This document shows positions 1-5,834 of a DNA stretch of 13,673 nt, piece by piece. Positions within the stretch are counted from its first letter, which is position 1. Each line of letters starts with the position of its first letter. The stretch spans positions 1 through 13,673 of the forward strand of contig JBJXFI010000329.1 in assembly GCA_046154695.1 (NCBI GenBank). The letters are read 5' to 3'. The translations under genes were made by a program, and so were the position numbers. Origin of the DNA: DALYLB01 sp046154695. Its GTDB lineage: Bacteria; Acidobacteriota; Blastocatellia; RBC074. Below the pieces are notes generated by a model that did not search any database, had not been told where the DNA came from, and saw only the letters and a program-made list of their open reading frames with translations.

Positions 1-239
1 ACAACAAACCCGTCAACATCGGCAATCCGGTCGAGATGACGATCCTCCAGTTCGCCCGTCTGATCCTCACCCTGACCGGGAGCAAAAGCGAGATCATCCA
101 CCGCCCGCTCCCCGAGGACGACCCGAAGACCCGCCGGCCCGACATCACCCGCGCCCGCGAGGTTCTCGGCTGGGAGCCCCGCGTCCCCGTCGAAGAGGGC
201 CTGACCAGGACGATCGCCTGGTACCGGGAGCATCTGTGA
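1..239 (+). CDS. UDP-glucuronate decarboxylase-like SDR, C-terminal fragment
   Basis: This is the last 78 or so codons of an open frame that enters from the left edge (first complete codon at 3, TGA at 237-239). The translated tail reads PVNIGNPVEMTIL, LTGSKSEI, PLPEDDPKTRRPDI, LGWEPRVPVEEGL and TIAWY. This is the characteristic end of extended short-chain dehydrogenase/reductases of the UDP-glucuronate decarboxylase (UDP-xylose synthase) and dTDP-glucose dehydratase type. The RxPDI...LGW...EEGL block helps form the nucleotide-sugar binding pocket in this family. The likely role is making UDP-xylose from UDP-glucuronate in the cytoplasm for surface glycans. The NAD-binding GxxGxxG and catalytic YxxxK lie outside the window, so the exact substrate cannot be checked. 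The next gene on the same strand starts 210 nt later behind its own leader. Confidence 0.85.
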   Translation, partial: NKPVNIGNPVEMTILQFARLILTLTGSKSEIIHRPLPEDDPKTRRPDITRAREVLGWEPRVPVEEGLTRTIAWYREHL

Positions 240-449
240 GGCGCCCCAAATTTTTAGCATTCACGGGAATTTAGGTTTGAAAAAGGCGGCGCGTTACGCT
301 AAGCTTCAGCCTCATACGAGGTTCCAGTCCGGGACCTTGTCGATCATGAAACAGCAATTACAAGTTCAAGCGATTCCAGGGAGAGCCTGGGCGGCGGCGT
401 CCGGGTGAAACGTTTCAGAGGAAAAATAATGCTCACGGGAGGAACCATA
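240..449 (+). promoter_or_regulatory. Leader of the FecR-like gene with two hairpins and a weak promoter-like pair
   Basis: This gap has no gene. TTGAAA at 277-282 is followed after 17 nt by TAAGCT (300-305), a weak sigma70-like pair. Downstream are two short hairpins: AGGTTCC (319-325) pairing with GGGACCT (331-337) around a 5-nt loop with one G-T pair, and CCAGG (376-380) pairing with CCTGG (386-390) around GAGAG. They would sit in the 5' untranslated region if transcription starts near 312. I do not recognise a known riboswitch class. The promoter call is weak because Acidobacteriota promoters are poorly characterised. Confidence 0.25.
437..443 (+). promoter_or_regulatory. Shine-Dalgarno site that fixes the FecR-like start
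   Basis: GGGAGGA lies 6 nt upstream of the ATG at 450. The same reading frame is also open from a GTG at 405 and an ATG at 429, but neither has a comparable site. The protein from 450 begins directly with a basic, then hydrophobic, signal sequence, which supports this start. Confidence 0.75.
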
Positions 450-1163
450 ATGAGTCGTAGACCAACTACAATGCGGAAGGCGCTGACGCTGGCATTGATG
501 CTGACAGTCGGCAGCTTCTATTCGTTGGTGACCACTTCGACGTTCGCGCAGACCGCTGCCCGGGCGGGGGAATTGACGGTGACGGGGACGGTATCGATCA
601 ACGGGACGAACGCCATTTCGGGGGCGACCCTGTTCAGCGACAGCAAGGTCAAGACGGCGCGCAATGGCCTGGCGACGATCAACCTCGGCAAACTGGGCCG
701 GGTGCAGCTCGGTCCGGAGTCGGAAATGACGCTCCGCTTCAGCGAGGGAAGCATCAGCGGCAACCTGAATGCGGGTCGCGCGGTGGTGAGCGCGCCGGCC
801 GGTGTGGCGGTGTCGATCGCGACGGCGGAAGGGATCGCGACGGCGGACGGCAACCAGGCCTCGTCGTTGACGATCGATGTGACCTGCGGGAACACGCGGG
901 TGGCCTCGCGCGGCGCCGCGAAGGTGACCTCGGGCGGCAAGGTCGAGACCGTGGCGGCCGGTTCGGAAGTTTCGGTCGGCCAGGCGGGCGCGCCGCGCTG
1001 CGCGCGTCTCTCGACGGCCAATCAGTCGCAGGGCCTGTCGTCGGGCGCGATTGCCGCGCTGATCATCGCCGGTGTCGGCGGCGCGGTGGCGGGGATTGTG
1101 GCGGCGGCCCAGGCCGACAACGTCACGCCCAGCTCGATTGTCGTCAGCGGATTCCGTCCGTAA
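450..1163 (+). CDS. FecR-like domain protein with signal peptide and C-terminal hydrophobic segment
   Basis: A 237-residue protein. Residues 1-34 look like a signal peptide: basic SRRPTTMRK, hydrophobic ALTLALMLTVG, and a likely cut after TFAQ. Residues about 40-175 form a beta-rich FecR-like region (GELTVTGTVSINGT, NGLATINLGKLGRVQLGPES, VETVAAGSEVSV), the pattern of the FecR/PF04773 fold. Residues about 198-220 are a Gly/Ala/Ile-rich membrane-type segment, followed by a short tail ending SGFRP. Classical FecR proteins are inner-membrane anti-sigma factors with an N-terminal cytoplasmic part and a single central membrane span. Here the order is exported domain then C-terminal anchor, and no sigma factor or TonB receptor gene is nearby, so the classical iron-signalling role is unlikely. 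A structural or ligand-binding role at the cell surface is inferred. The strong ribosome site at 437-443 supports the start. A small hairpin overlaps the stop codon (1156-1171). Confidence 0.8.
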   Translation: MSRRPTTMRKALTLALMLTVGSFYSLVTTSTFAQTAARAGELTVTGTVSINGTNAISGATLFSDSKVKTARNGLATINLGKLGRVQLGPESEMTLRFSEGSISGNLNAGRAVVSAPAGVAVSIATAEGIATADGNQASSLTIDVTCGNTRVASRGAAKVTSGGKVETVAAGSEVSVGQAGAPRCARLSTANQSQGLSSGAIAALIIAGVGGAVAGIVAAAQADNVTPSSIVVSGFRP

Positions 1164-1171
1164 GAACGGAC
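1156..1171 (+). terminator. Small hairpin spanning the FecR-like stop codon
   Basis: GTCCGT (1156-1161) and ACGGAC (1166-1171) are perfect inverted repeats around the loop AAGA, with the TAA stop in the stem/loop. There is no T-tract after it, so it is not a classical intrinsic terminator. It could slow 3' exonucleases or simply be chance. Confidence 0.25.
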
Positions 1172-1213
1172 TCGACAGCGAGATCGATGAAGATCGTTCG
1201 GAGTTCCGCCTTC

Positions 1214-1490
1214 AGGCCAATGGCATTAAGTTTAGAGTTTTTTTTAAATTCGGATCTTTGCAGCCTGCGAAGCAGGCGACAGCATATAGCCTGGGGCGTA
1301 AGCCCCAGGACCCCATCGAAAACGCTCACCAGCCCGTGAAACGGGCGGCAGAGCGCCCGCTGTCGCCCGTTTCACGGGCTTGAAAACCGTTTTTACTTCG
1401 CCTTCACCCCAGGCTATATGCTGCCACCCGCTTCGCGGGTTGAGGCAAAAGAATTTCAGTACACCCTCTAAACTTAATGCCATTGGCCTT
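1214..1490. mobile_element. 277-bp giant inverted repeat, MITE/BIME-like, non-coding
   Basis: The two halves are inverted copies of one module. Perfectly matched arms are 1214-1237 with 1467-1490 (24 nt), 1281-1296 with 1407-1422 (AGCATATAGCCTGGGG and its complement, 16 nt), and 1331-1347 with 1364-1380 (17 nt). The centre is about 1352-1359. The element carries no credible gene; the open frames crossing it are by-products. CCTTCAGGC occurs at both edges (1209-1217 and 1488-1496), partly overlapping the terminal arms, and looks like a 9-bp target-site duplication. The flanks are two halves of a different repeat that is intact elsewhere in the window. Together this supports a short mobile element moved by a transposase encoded elsewhere. 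No transposase gene is present in the window. Confidence 0.65.
1263..1440. repeat. Four REP-like 20-nt hairpin units
   Basis: Each unit is a 5-bp stem, a 5-nt loop of form YGAAR, the closing stem, then GRCAG. Copies are at 1263-1282 (+, GCCTG-CGAAG-CAGGC-GACAG), 1332-1351 (+, GCCCG-TGAAA-CGGGC-GGCAG), 1360-1379 (-, GCCCG-TGAAA-CGGGC-GACAG) and 1421-1440 (-, ACCCG-CGAAG-CGGGT-GGCAG). The stems differ by paired changes (G-C to A-T, T-A to C-G), so pairing is kept while sequence changes. The layout recalls REP/BIME elements, in which a fixed short tag adjoins a variable hairpin, but the tag GRCAG here follows the hairpin. A separate 8-bp hairpin, CCTGGGGC-GTAA-GCCCCAGG, lies at 1290-1309. Confidence 0.7.
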
Positions 1491-1562
1491 CAGGCGGTCT
1501 GCTGTTTGCGGGAGGCAAACCGTCCTCAGGCGGAACTGGAAACGGTTCCCGAGGAGCCATTC

Positions 1563-2006
1563 ATGTCCATTCGCGAGGAAATGCCGGTGCTCGCTCGCCA
1601 CGAGGGCGAATGGATCGGCACGTACATTTATGTCGATGCCGAGGGAGGGATTGTCGATCGTCACACGTCCCACTTGACGTGCGCCTTTCCGGCGGATGGG
1701 GAGGCCGATTATCTTCAGATTAACCGCTATGCCTGGGAGAGCGGGAGGGCGGAGGAACATCGGTTTCCCGCGATTTTTCGCGATGGATCGCTGTGGCTCG
1801 ATTCCGAGCGCCTCAAGGGGCGCGCCTGGGAAGTCGATGAAAAAACAATCATCATGACCTGGCGGTACAAGGCCGATCTGGAGAGATATCTTTACGAAAT
1901 GATACAGATCAGCTCCGATGGCGCCGATCGCGCGCGGACCTGGCATTGGTTCGAGCATGGCGAGCTGGTCAAGCGCACGTTGATCAAGGAGAAGCGGTTC
2001 AATTAG
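1563..2006 (+). CDS. DUF3598/lipocalin-like small protein
   Basis: A 147-residue protein without signal peptide or membrane segment. The frame is open upstream to 1380, but that part is translated repeat. The ATG at 1563 has GAGGAG at 1551-1556, 6 nt away, and starts the conserved-looking sequence. Residues 9-45 (LARHEGEWIGTYIYVD ... DRHTSHLTCAFP) and 68-85 (RFPAIFRDGSLWLDSERL) resemble cyanobacterial DUF3598 proteins, which adopt a calycin/lipocalin-type beta barrel related to phycobiliprotein lyases. Alternating beta-type segments rich in Trp and Tyr (WRYKADLERYLYEM, TWHWFEHGEL) fit a ligand-binding barrel. The ligand is unknown. The gene ends 10 nt before the threonine ammonia-lyase start, so the two are probably co-transcribed. 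The family assignment rests on pattern memory and is moderate. Confidence 0.7.
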   Translation: MSIREEMPVLARHEGEWIGTYIYVDAEGGIVDRHTSHLTCAFPADGEADYLQINRYAWESGRAEEHRFPAIFRDGSLWLDSERLKGRAWEVDEKTIIMTWRYKADLERYLYEMIQISSDGADRARTWHWFEHGELVKRTLIKEKRFN

Positions 2007-2016
2007 AAGAGAGACT

Positions 2017-3228
2017 ATGGTGACATTGAAAGACATCGAGGACGCGCGGGAGCGGATCAGGCAGGCGATTTATCGCACGCCGTGCCCGCAATCGCTGACG
2101 CTGAGCAAGTTGTGCGGATGCAATACATTTCTGAAGTTCGAGAACCAGCAGATGACCGGCAGCTTCAAGGAGCGGGGGGCGCTCAACAGGCTCCTGCAGT
2201 TGAGCGAGAGAGAAGTGCGGGCGGGAGTGATCGCCGCGAGCGCGGGAAATCATGCGCAGGGCGTGGCCTATCACGCGACGCGGCTGGACATACGATCGAC
2301 GATCGTCATGCCGAAGCCGACACCGTTGATCAAGGTGGCCAACACGGCGGATCTGGGCGGCGACATCATCCTGCACGGGGCCAATTATGACGAGGCGCTC
2401 GCGCACGCGAGGCAATTGGCCGAGGAGAGGGGATACACGTTCGTTCATGCCTTCGACGATGAGGCGGTCATCGCCGGGCAGGGGACGCTGGCGCTGGAGT
2501 TGCTGGAAGAGGAGACCGCGTTCGATGCAGTGATCGTGCCGGTCGGCGGGGGCGGGATGATCAGCGGGATGGCGATTGCGCTGAAGTCGCTTCGGCCCGG
2601 GATCCGCGTCATCGGCGTCGAGCCCGCGAATTTCGCCTCGATGAAAGCCGCCCTTTCGGCCGGCCATCCGGTCGAGATCCCCGGGCAGACGACGATCGCC
2701 GACGGGCTGGCGGTCAGGCTCGCCGGCGAGATCACCTCCGAGATCGTTCGCCGTTATGTCGATGAGATCGTCACCGTCAATGAGGACGAGATCGCGAGCG
2801 CGATCCTCAAACTGCTGGAGATCGAAAAGACCGTGGCGGAGGGCGGCGGCGCCGCCGGTCTCGCCGCGGTCCTTTTCGGCAGGATCGCCGGACTCGAAAA
2901 GAAGAACGTCGCGATCATCATCAGCGGCGGCAACATCGATCCGACGCTGCTCTCGAAGATCATCGGCCGCGGGCTGGCCAAGGACGGCCGTCTCGTGCGA
3001 ATTCGGGCTCACATGCGCGACCGCCCCGGCGAACTCGCGCGCATCGCCCATCACGCCGCCGAAGTCGGCGCAAACATCATGGAGGTCTCGCACAACCGGG
3101 CCTTCTCCGATCTGGATGTGGGAGGCGTCGAGATCGATCTGATCCTCGAAACCCGCGGCCATCAACACGTGCGAACGCTTCTCGATGTGCTTCACCGGGA
3201 TGAGATCGAGGCCGAAGTGGCCGATTGA
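2017..3228 (+). CDS. ilvA: Threonine ammonia-lyase with C-terminal ACT-like domain
   Basis: A 403-residue PLP enzyme that deaminates L-threonine to 2-oxobutanoate and ammonia, the entry step to isoleucine or a threonine-degrading step. Visible motifs: the PLP Schiff-base lysine Lys51 in GSFKERGALN, the substrate loop SAGNHAQG (75-82), GQGT (154-157), the glycine-rich phosphate-binding GGGG (177-180), and ISGGNID near 303. Residues about 327-400 (VRIRAHMRDRPGELARIA ... LETRGHQHVRTLLDVL) form a single ACT-type regulatory domain. The length of about 400 residues fits the short class (catabolic TdcB-like or archaeal/Gram-positive IlvA) rather than the 510-residue E. coli IlvA with two ACT-like units. 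The ATG at 2017 follows an AGAAGAGAG purine stretch. Biosynthetic versus catabolic use cannot be decided from this locus because no other ilv genes are present. Confidence 0.93.
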   Translation: MVTLKDIEDARERIRQAIYRTPCPQSLTLSKLCGCNTFLKFENQQMTGSFKERGALNRLLQLSEREVRAGVIAASAGNHAQGVAYHATRLDIRSTIVMPKPTPLIKVANTADLGGDIILHGANYDEALAHARQLAEERGYTFVHAFDDEAVIAGQGTLALELLEEETAFDAVIVPVGGGGMISGMAIALKSLRPGIRVIGVEPANFASMKAALSAGHPVEIPGQTTIADGLAVRLAGEITSEIVRRYVDEIVTVNEDEIASAILKLLEIEKTVAEGGGAAGLAAVLFGRIAGLEKKNVAIIISGGNIDPTLLSKIIGRGLAKDGRLVRIRAHMRDRPGELARIAHHAAEVGANIMEVSHNRAFSDLDVGGVEIDLILETRGHQHVRTLLDVLHRDEIEAEVAD

Positions 3229-3304
3229 AGCCATTGAGGCTCTCTTTATAGCCGCTTGCATATGCATGCGCCCTGGTTGCGTGATTCCGAAAGAGGATAA
3301 CGGT

Positions 3305-3375
3305 ACAGACGGAAATAACGGAATCGGCGAAACCAAACAATCCAGGGCTCCGTTTGTTCCGTTATTTCCGTCTGT
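3305..3375. terminator. 18-bp perfect hairpin between convergent genes, possible bidirectional terminator
   Basis: The 18-nt arm 3305-3322 (ACAGACGGAAATAACGGA) is the exact complement of 3358-3375. On the plus strand it is followed by TCCGTTTTCCCTCCTTTTC, a T/C-rich run downstream of ilvA. It lies between the ilvA stop (3228) and the TMEM220 stop (3440), the position expected of a bidirectional terminator. Its sequence also belongs to the dispersed 9-nt periodic family, so termination may be a side effect of a repeat. Confidence 0.45.
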
Positions 3376-3385
3376 TCCGTTTTCC
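3347..3385. repeat. 39-nt inverted copy, 9-nt periodic family (left of TMEM220)
   Basis: Exact reverse complement of 3824-3862 on the other side of the TMEM220 gene. From 3348 it reads as four 9-mers with a constant core: CTCCGTTTG, TTCCGTTAT, TTCCGTCTG, TTCCGTTTT. The core YTCCGT recurs every 9 nt. Confidence 0.75.
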
Positions 3386-3439
3386 CTCCTTTTCTCGATG
3401 GCGAGTCGGGTCGCACGCAAGTGAAAACCGCTATAAAGA

Positions 3440-3799
3440 TTATTTGTTGCCCCGCCGCCAATCGATTACCAGCACGGCCATCGAGACCGCGATGATCATC
3501 AGTCCGCCGAATTCACGGCCGGCCTCGACGCGCGCGTCCTTCATTTCGAAGGCTTCGAACAGCTCACCGAAGCGAACCTTCCCCAGCACGTTCGCGGCCA
3601 GCGTCAGCGCCCAGGCCAGCGCCGCGGCTCCCACCGCCGCCGGAACCACCCATCCCCCTCGACGAAGCAGCGACAGCACGCATGCCGCCCCCGCCATCCC
3701 ATAGATCAGCATCCATCGAATCGGGTCCGGGTCGTTGTATTGGACGATCACCGAAAAGAGAAAGGCGGCGATCATCACATAATTGAAGATCTTCATCAT
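3440..3799 (-). CDS. TMEM220-family membrane protein
   Basis: A 119-residue integral membrane protein with four likely spans (residues about 5-20, 28-46, 50-71, 97-113). The motif VQYNDPDPIRWMLIY after the first span and EAGREFGGL before the last are the hallmarks I associate with the TMEM220 family (PF15071), a small family of unknown function shared by bacteria and animals. The first of two adjacent ATG codons is preceded by GGAGAA about 7 nt upstream, so I start at 3799. The gene is last in the minus-strand series. A 113-nt gap with a large hairpin separates it from the upstream oxidoreductase, and it is enclosed by 39-nt inverted repeats. It may be expressed separately from that gene. Confidence 0.85.
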   Translation of the reverse strand: MMKIFNYVMIAAFLFSVIVQYNDPDPIRWMLIYGMAGAACVLSLLRRGGWVVPAAVGAAALAWALTLAANVLGKVRFGELFEAFEMKDARVEAGREFGGLMIIAVSMAVLVIDWRRGNK

Positions 3800-3823
3800 C
3801 GACGGCTTCTCCGATAGAAGGAA

Positions 3824-3862
3824 GGAAAACGGAACAGACGGAAATAACGGAACAAACGGAGC
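3824..3862. repeat. 39-nt inverted copy, 9-nt periodic family (right of TMEM220)
   Basis: Perfect reverse complement of 3347-3385. In 9-mers it reads AAAACGGAA, CAGACGGAA, ATAACGGAA, CAAACGGAG. It also provides one arm of the local hairpin 3835-3894. Confidence 0.75.
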
Positions 3863-3894
3863 TACAGGCGGGGGGGCTCCGTTATTTCCGTCTG
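3835..3894. terminator. 17-bp hairpin downstream of the Gfo/Idh gene
   Basis: CAGACGGAAATAACGGA (3835-3851) pairs perfectly with 3878-3894. A competing inner stem pairs GGAGC (3858-3862) with GCTCC (3876-3880) across a GGCGGGGGGG tract. On the minus strand the hairpin follows the oxidoreductase stop at 3913 by about 18 nt, and TTCCGTTTTCCTTCC comes shortly after it, so it may terminate that transcript before the TMEM220 gene. Same family as 3305-3375. Confidence 0.45.
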
Positions 3895-3912
3895 CTTAGT
3901 TTTTCCGCCGGA

Positions 3913-4950
3913 TCAATACGCCAGTTCATCCATCCGGACCGTGCGCCGTTCGGCGGCGGAGAGGTCGGCGGCGAAGACGACGCGGTGGGATTCGAAGGCC
4001 GTGTCGAAATCGGTGCGCGGCATCTTCTCGTTTTTGCGCAGGCTTTCGACAAAGGCCGCGAACTGCGGCAGATAGGGGTGATCCGCGACGTCGCCCGAAT
4101 CGATGAGGCTGGTTTCGAGGGTGCTCCACCGGTCCTTGGTGACCTTGAGCCTCGAACTGTAGAGGCGATTGTCGAGCAGCGTGCCTTCGCTGCCGCACAG
4201 GTGGATGTGGAAGTAATAGGGCTGCAGGCAATCGGTCACCGAGGCGACCTTGCCGAGCTTGCCGTCCTTGAATTTCAATATGGTGACGGAGGTTGTGTCG
4301 TATTCATACGGCTCGAAGATCGGGCTCTTCGAGCGGTTGCTGTAGCTCGTGACCTCCTCGACCTCGGAATCCATCAGCCAGAGCATCAGGTCGAGCGCAT
4401 GGCATCCGGCGGTCAGGAGGCTGCTCCCGCCCATCTCTTTTTTGACGTTCCAGGAGAACTGGCCATACCACGGGCCGATGCCGTGATAATAGTCGACCTC
4501 GGCATAATGGATCGCGCCGAGCAGCCCCTGGTCGATGGTCGCGCGGAGCACTTCGCCCTGCTGGCTGAAGCGGACCTCGAAGCAGACGCAGCTCTGCACG
4601 CCCGCCGCGTCGATGGCCTTCTTGATCGCGACGGCGTCGGGCCAGGTGATGGCGATCGGTTTTTCGATGATCAGATGCTTGCCGGCGCGCGCCGCCGCGA
4701 TCGCCTGCTCCGCGTGAAAAGGATGCGGGGTGCAGATGTCGATCACGTCGATCGAGGGATCCTTCAGCATCTTGTCATAATCCCGATACGCCTTGAGCGG
4801 CGTGCCGTATTGCCGCTCCAGTTCCTTCTCGTCGAGCGCCCGCCGCGAACAGACGGCCGTGACCTTCGCGCCCGGGATCTTGTTGAAGGCCGAGATGTGC
4901 GCGCCGGCGACCCAGCCCACACCGACAATCCCGACATTGATGTCTTTCAT
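3913..4950 (-). CDS. Gfo/Idh/MocA-family NAD(P)-dependent oxidoreductase
   Basis: A 345-residue cytoplasmic enzyme. The N-terminal Rossmann domain shows GIVGVGWVAGAH (residues 7-18) for the dinucleotide. DICTPHPFHAEQA (71-83) and HLIIEKPIA (92-100) follow, the latter containing the family's EKP with the catalytic or substrate-binding lysine at 97. GCHALDLMLWL (182-192) carries the conserved histidine (184) of the C-terminal alpha/beta domain. The length is normal. Members oxidise or reduce sugars, inositols and related polyols; the substrate cannot be read from sequence. GGAGA sits 7 nt upstream of the ATG. The upstream neighbour on the same strand is a PIG-L/LmbE deacetylase, 104 nt away with a palindrome between. 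The pairing suggests work on an amino sugar or glycoside, but this is inference. Confidence 0.9.
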   Translation of the reverse strand: MKDINVGIVGVGWVAGAHISAFNKIPGAKVTAVCSRRALDEKELERQYGTPLKAYRDYDKMLKDPSIDVIDICTPHPFHAEQAIAAARAGKHLIIEKPIAITWPDAVAIKKAIDAAGVQSCVCFEVRFSQQGEVLRATIDQGLLGAIHYAEVDYYHGIGPWYGQFSWNVKKEMGGSSLLTAGCHALDLMLWLMDSEVEEVTSYSNRSKSPIFEPYEYDTTSVTILKFKDGKLGKVASVTDCLQPYYFHIHLCGSEGTLLDNRLYSSRLKVTKDRWSTLETSLIDSGDVADHPYLPQFAAFVESLRKNEKMPRTDFDTAFESHRVVFAADLSAAERRTVRMDELAY

Positions 4951-4971
4951 TACAGAGTCTCCTTGGGAATT

Positions 4972-5041
4972 GTTTGGAGTTCCGCCTTCAGGTGGGCAGA
5001 CTCCCGTTGTGATCAGACCGCCTGAAGGCGGAACTCCAAAC
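4972..5041. repeat. Intact 70-nt palindromic repeat (GGAGTTCCGCCTTCAGG family)
   Basis: The 21-nt left arm (4972-4992) and right arm (5021-5041) are perfect reverse complements around a 28-nt loop. Within the right half, CCGCC-TGAA-GGCGG (5018-5031) is itself a hairpin. The 26 nt at 5018-5043 recur identically at 10740-10765. It occupies most of the gap between the LmbE stop and the Gfo/Idh start and leaves room for the latter's ribosome site. Confidence 0.8.
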
Positions 5042-5054
5042 GATTTTCATTGTT

Positions 5055-5834
5055 TTATAGCGTCTTCAATCGGCCCAGGTTCTCCAGGGCCTCCTGAAGC
5101 ACCGGTTCGTGCGGATAGCCATGGCCGCGGTGCTGGCGAAATCCTTCCGCGAAGGGGACGCCGCATTGCTCGCCGCGCCGCGAACTCCACTGGCGTGCCT
5201 GCTCCAGATATTGATCGATGCCGTGATGCGCGCGCAGCCATTCGCGCTGCGATCGATGGCGCGAAAGCATCTCCAGTTTGAGCGGGAGCGTGGATGTGAT
5301 ATCGGCCAGGAACGCGGGCCGAACCGGCTCTCCCATTGCGTCGATGCCCTCCATCGGGTCGGCGTAATAGAGCGCCGGGGTGCGCGCCGACGGCGGCGCG
5401 GGCGCGATCTGCCGTGTTTGATAGAGCGGCATGGCCAGGGCGAAGGCCGCGCTCCGCGCCATCCGCGAGGTCTCTTCGTGATCGACCATATAATCGACCG
5501 GCGAGTGGGTGATGACCAGGTCCGGCGCGAACTGTCGCATCGCCTCGACCACGCGGCGCAGGTTCTTTGCGTTGTTGAAGATCTCCACGTCCATCAGTCC
5601 CGCGCATCCGTGCCACGCGCCGAGAAAATCGGCCGCTTCGCGCGCCTCGCCCGCGCGTATGCGCGAGATCTCCTCCCGTGTGTGCGTCGCGGAGCCGCAA
5701 TCGCCGCTCGTCATCGTCAGAACGCCCAGCTCCCATCCGAGCGTCTTCAGATGAAAGAGCGTCCCGCCGCAGAAGATCTCCGCGTCGTCGGGATGGGCCA
5801 TAGCGGCCAGTGCGCGTGTGGCTTGTTGCGTCAT
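5055..5834 (-). CDS. PIG-L/LmbE-family zinc-dependent N-deacetylase
   Basis: A 259-residue cytoplasmic protein. AAMAHPDDAEIFCGGTL near the N-terminus carries the family AHPDD motif, in which His14 and Asp17 should bind zinc and Asp16 act as base. The third zinc ligand is expected in DYMVDHEETSRMAR (His119), and THSPVDY precedes it. Characterised relatives remove N-acetyl groups from N-acetylglucosamine linked to phosphatidylinositol, mycothiol or bacillithiol precursors, or from chitin fragments. No bshA/bshC or other thiol genes are seen, so a BshB1 role is not supported. GGAG lies 7 nt before the ATG. The gene lies between M1 peptidase (61 nt) and Gfo/Idh (104 nt), both on the same strand. 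An open frame overlapping it in another register is a shadow. Confidence 0.9.
   Translation of the reverse strand: MTQQATRALAAMAHPDDAEIFCGGTLFHLKTLGWELGVLTMTSGDCGSATHTREEISRIRAGEAREAADFLGAWHGCAGLMDVEIFNNAKNLRRVVEAMRQFAPDLVITHSPVDYMVDHEETSRMARSAAFALAMPLYQTRQIAPAPPSARTPALYYADPMEGIDAMGEPVRPAFLADITSTLPLKLEMLSRHRSQREWLRAHHGIDQYLEQARQWSSRRGEQCGVPFAEGFRQHRGHGYPHEPVLQEALENLGRLKTL

Larger units (their letters stand above)
1196..1545. repeat. Interspersed palindromic repeat (GGAGTTCCGCCTTCAGG family), copy split by an insertion
   Basis: The left part (1196-1216) matches the left arm of the intact copy at 4972-4992 with one base different. The right part ends with CCTCAGGCGGAACTGGAAAC (1524-1543), a degenerate version of the right arm. 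Between them 1502-1523 contains a hairpin, GTTTGC-GGGAG-GCAAAC, that matches the GTTGGC-GGGAG-GCCAGC hairpin of the copy near 10724. The loop GGGAG is identical and the stem differs by a compensatory T-A to G-C change. If 1218-1496, which includes one copy of CCTTCAGGC, is removed, the two parts join into one palindrome of about 70 nt, like the intact copy. Confidence 0.7.
3244..3438. repeat. Nested inverted repeat filling the ilvA/TMEM220 convergent gap
   Basis: CTTTATAGC (3244-3252) and GCTATAAAG (3430-3438) form 9-nt perfect outer arms close to the two convergent stop codons. Inside is the long hairpin 3305-3375. The palindrome TGCATATGCA lies at 3257-3266. No target duplication is evident outside the outer arms, so a mobile origin is not shown. 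The outer match is short and could be chance. Confidence 0.35.

Noticed and set aside
240..449. Cyclic-di-GMP, TPP or cobalamin riboswitch upstream of the FecR-like gene
   Set aside because: The two hairpins lack the conserved core sequences of these classes.
1263..1440. CRISPR array
   Set aside because: The repeated units are inverted relative to each other, only 20 nt, and lack regular unique spacers. There are no cas genes.
1380..1562. N-terminal extension of the DUF3598-like frame, and other frames crossing 1072-1483
   Set aside because: These are translations of the inverted-repeat element. The ribosome site and conserved sequence begin at 1563.
1999..3420. 473-codon open frame on the minus strand
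   Set aside because: Antisense shadow of the threonine ammonia-lyase gene that runs into the repeat region. It has no recognisable domain.
3985..5025. 346-codon open frame on the plus strand
   Set aside because: Antisense to the Gfo/Idh/MocA gene, which has all family motifs, and it ends inside a repeat.
5055..5834. Bacillithiol deacetylase BshB1
   Set aside because: The AHPDD core fits the superfamily, but the rest does not resemble BshB1 closely and no bshA or bshC is nearby.
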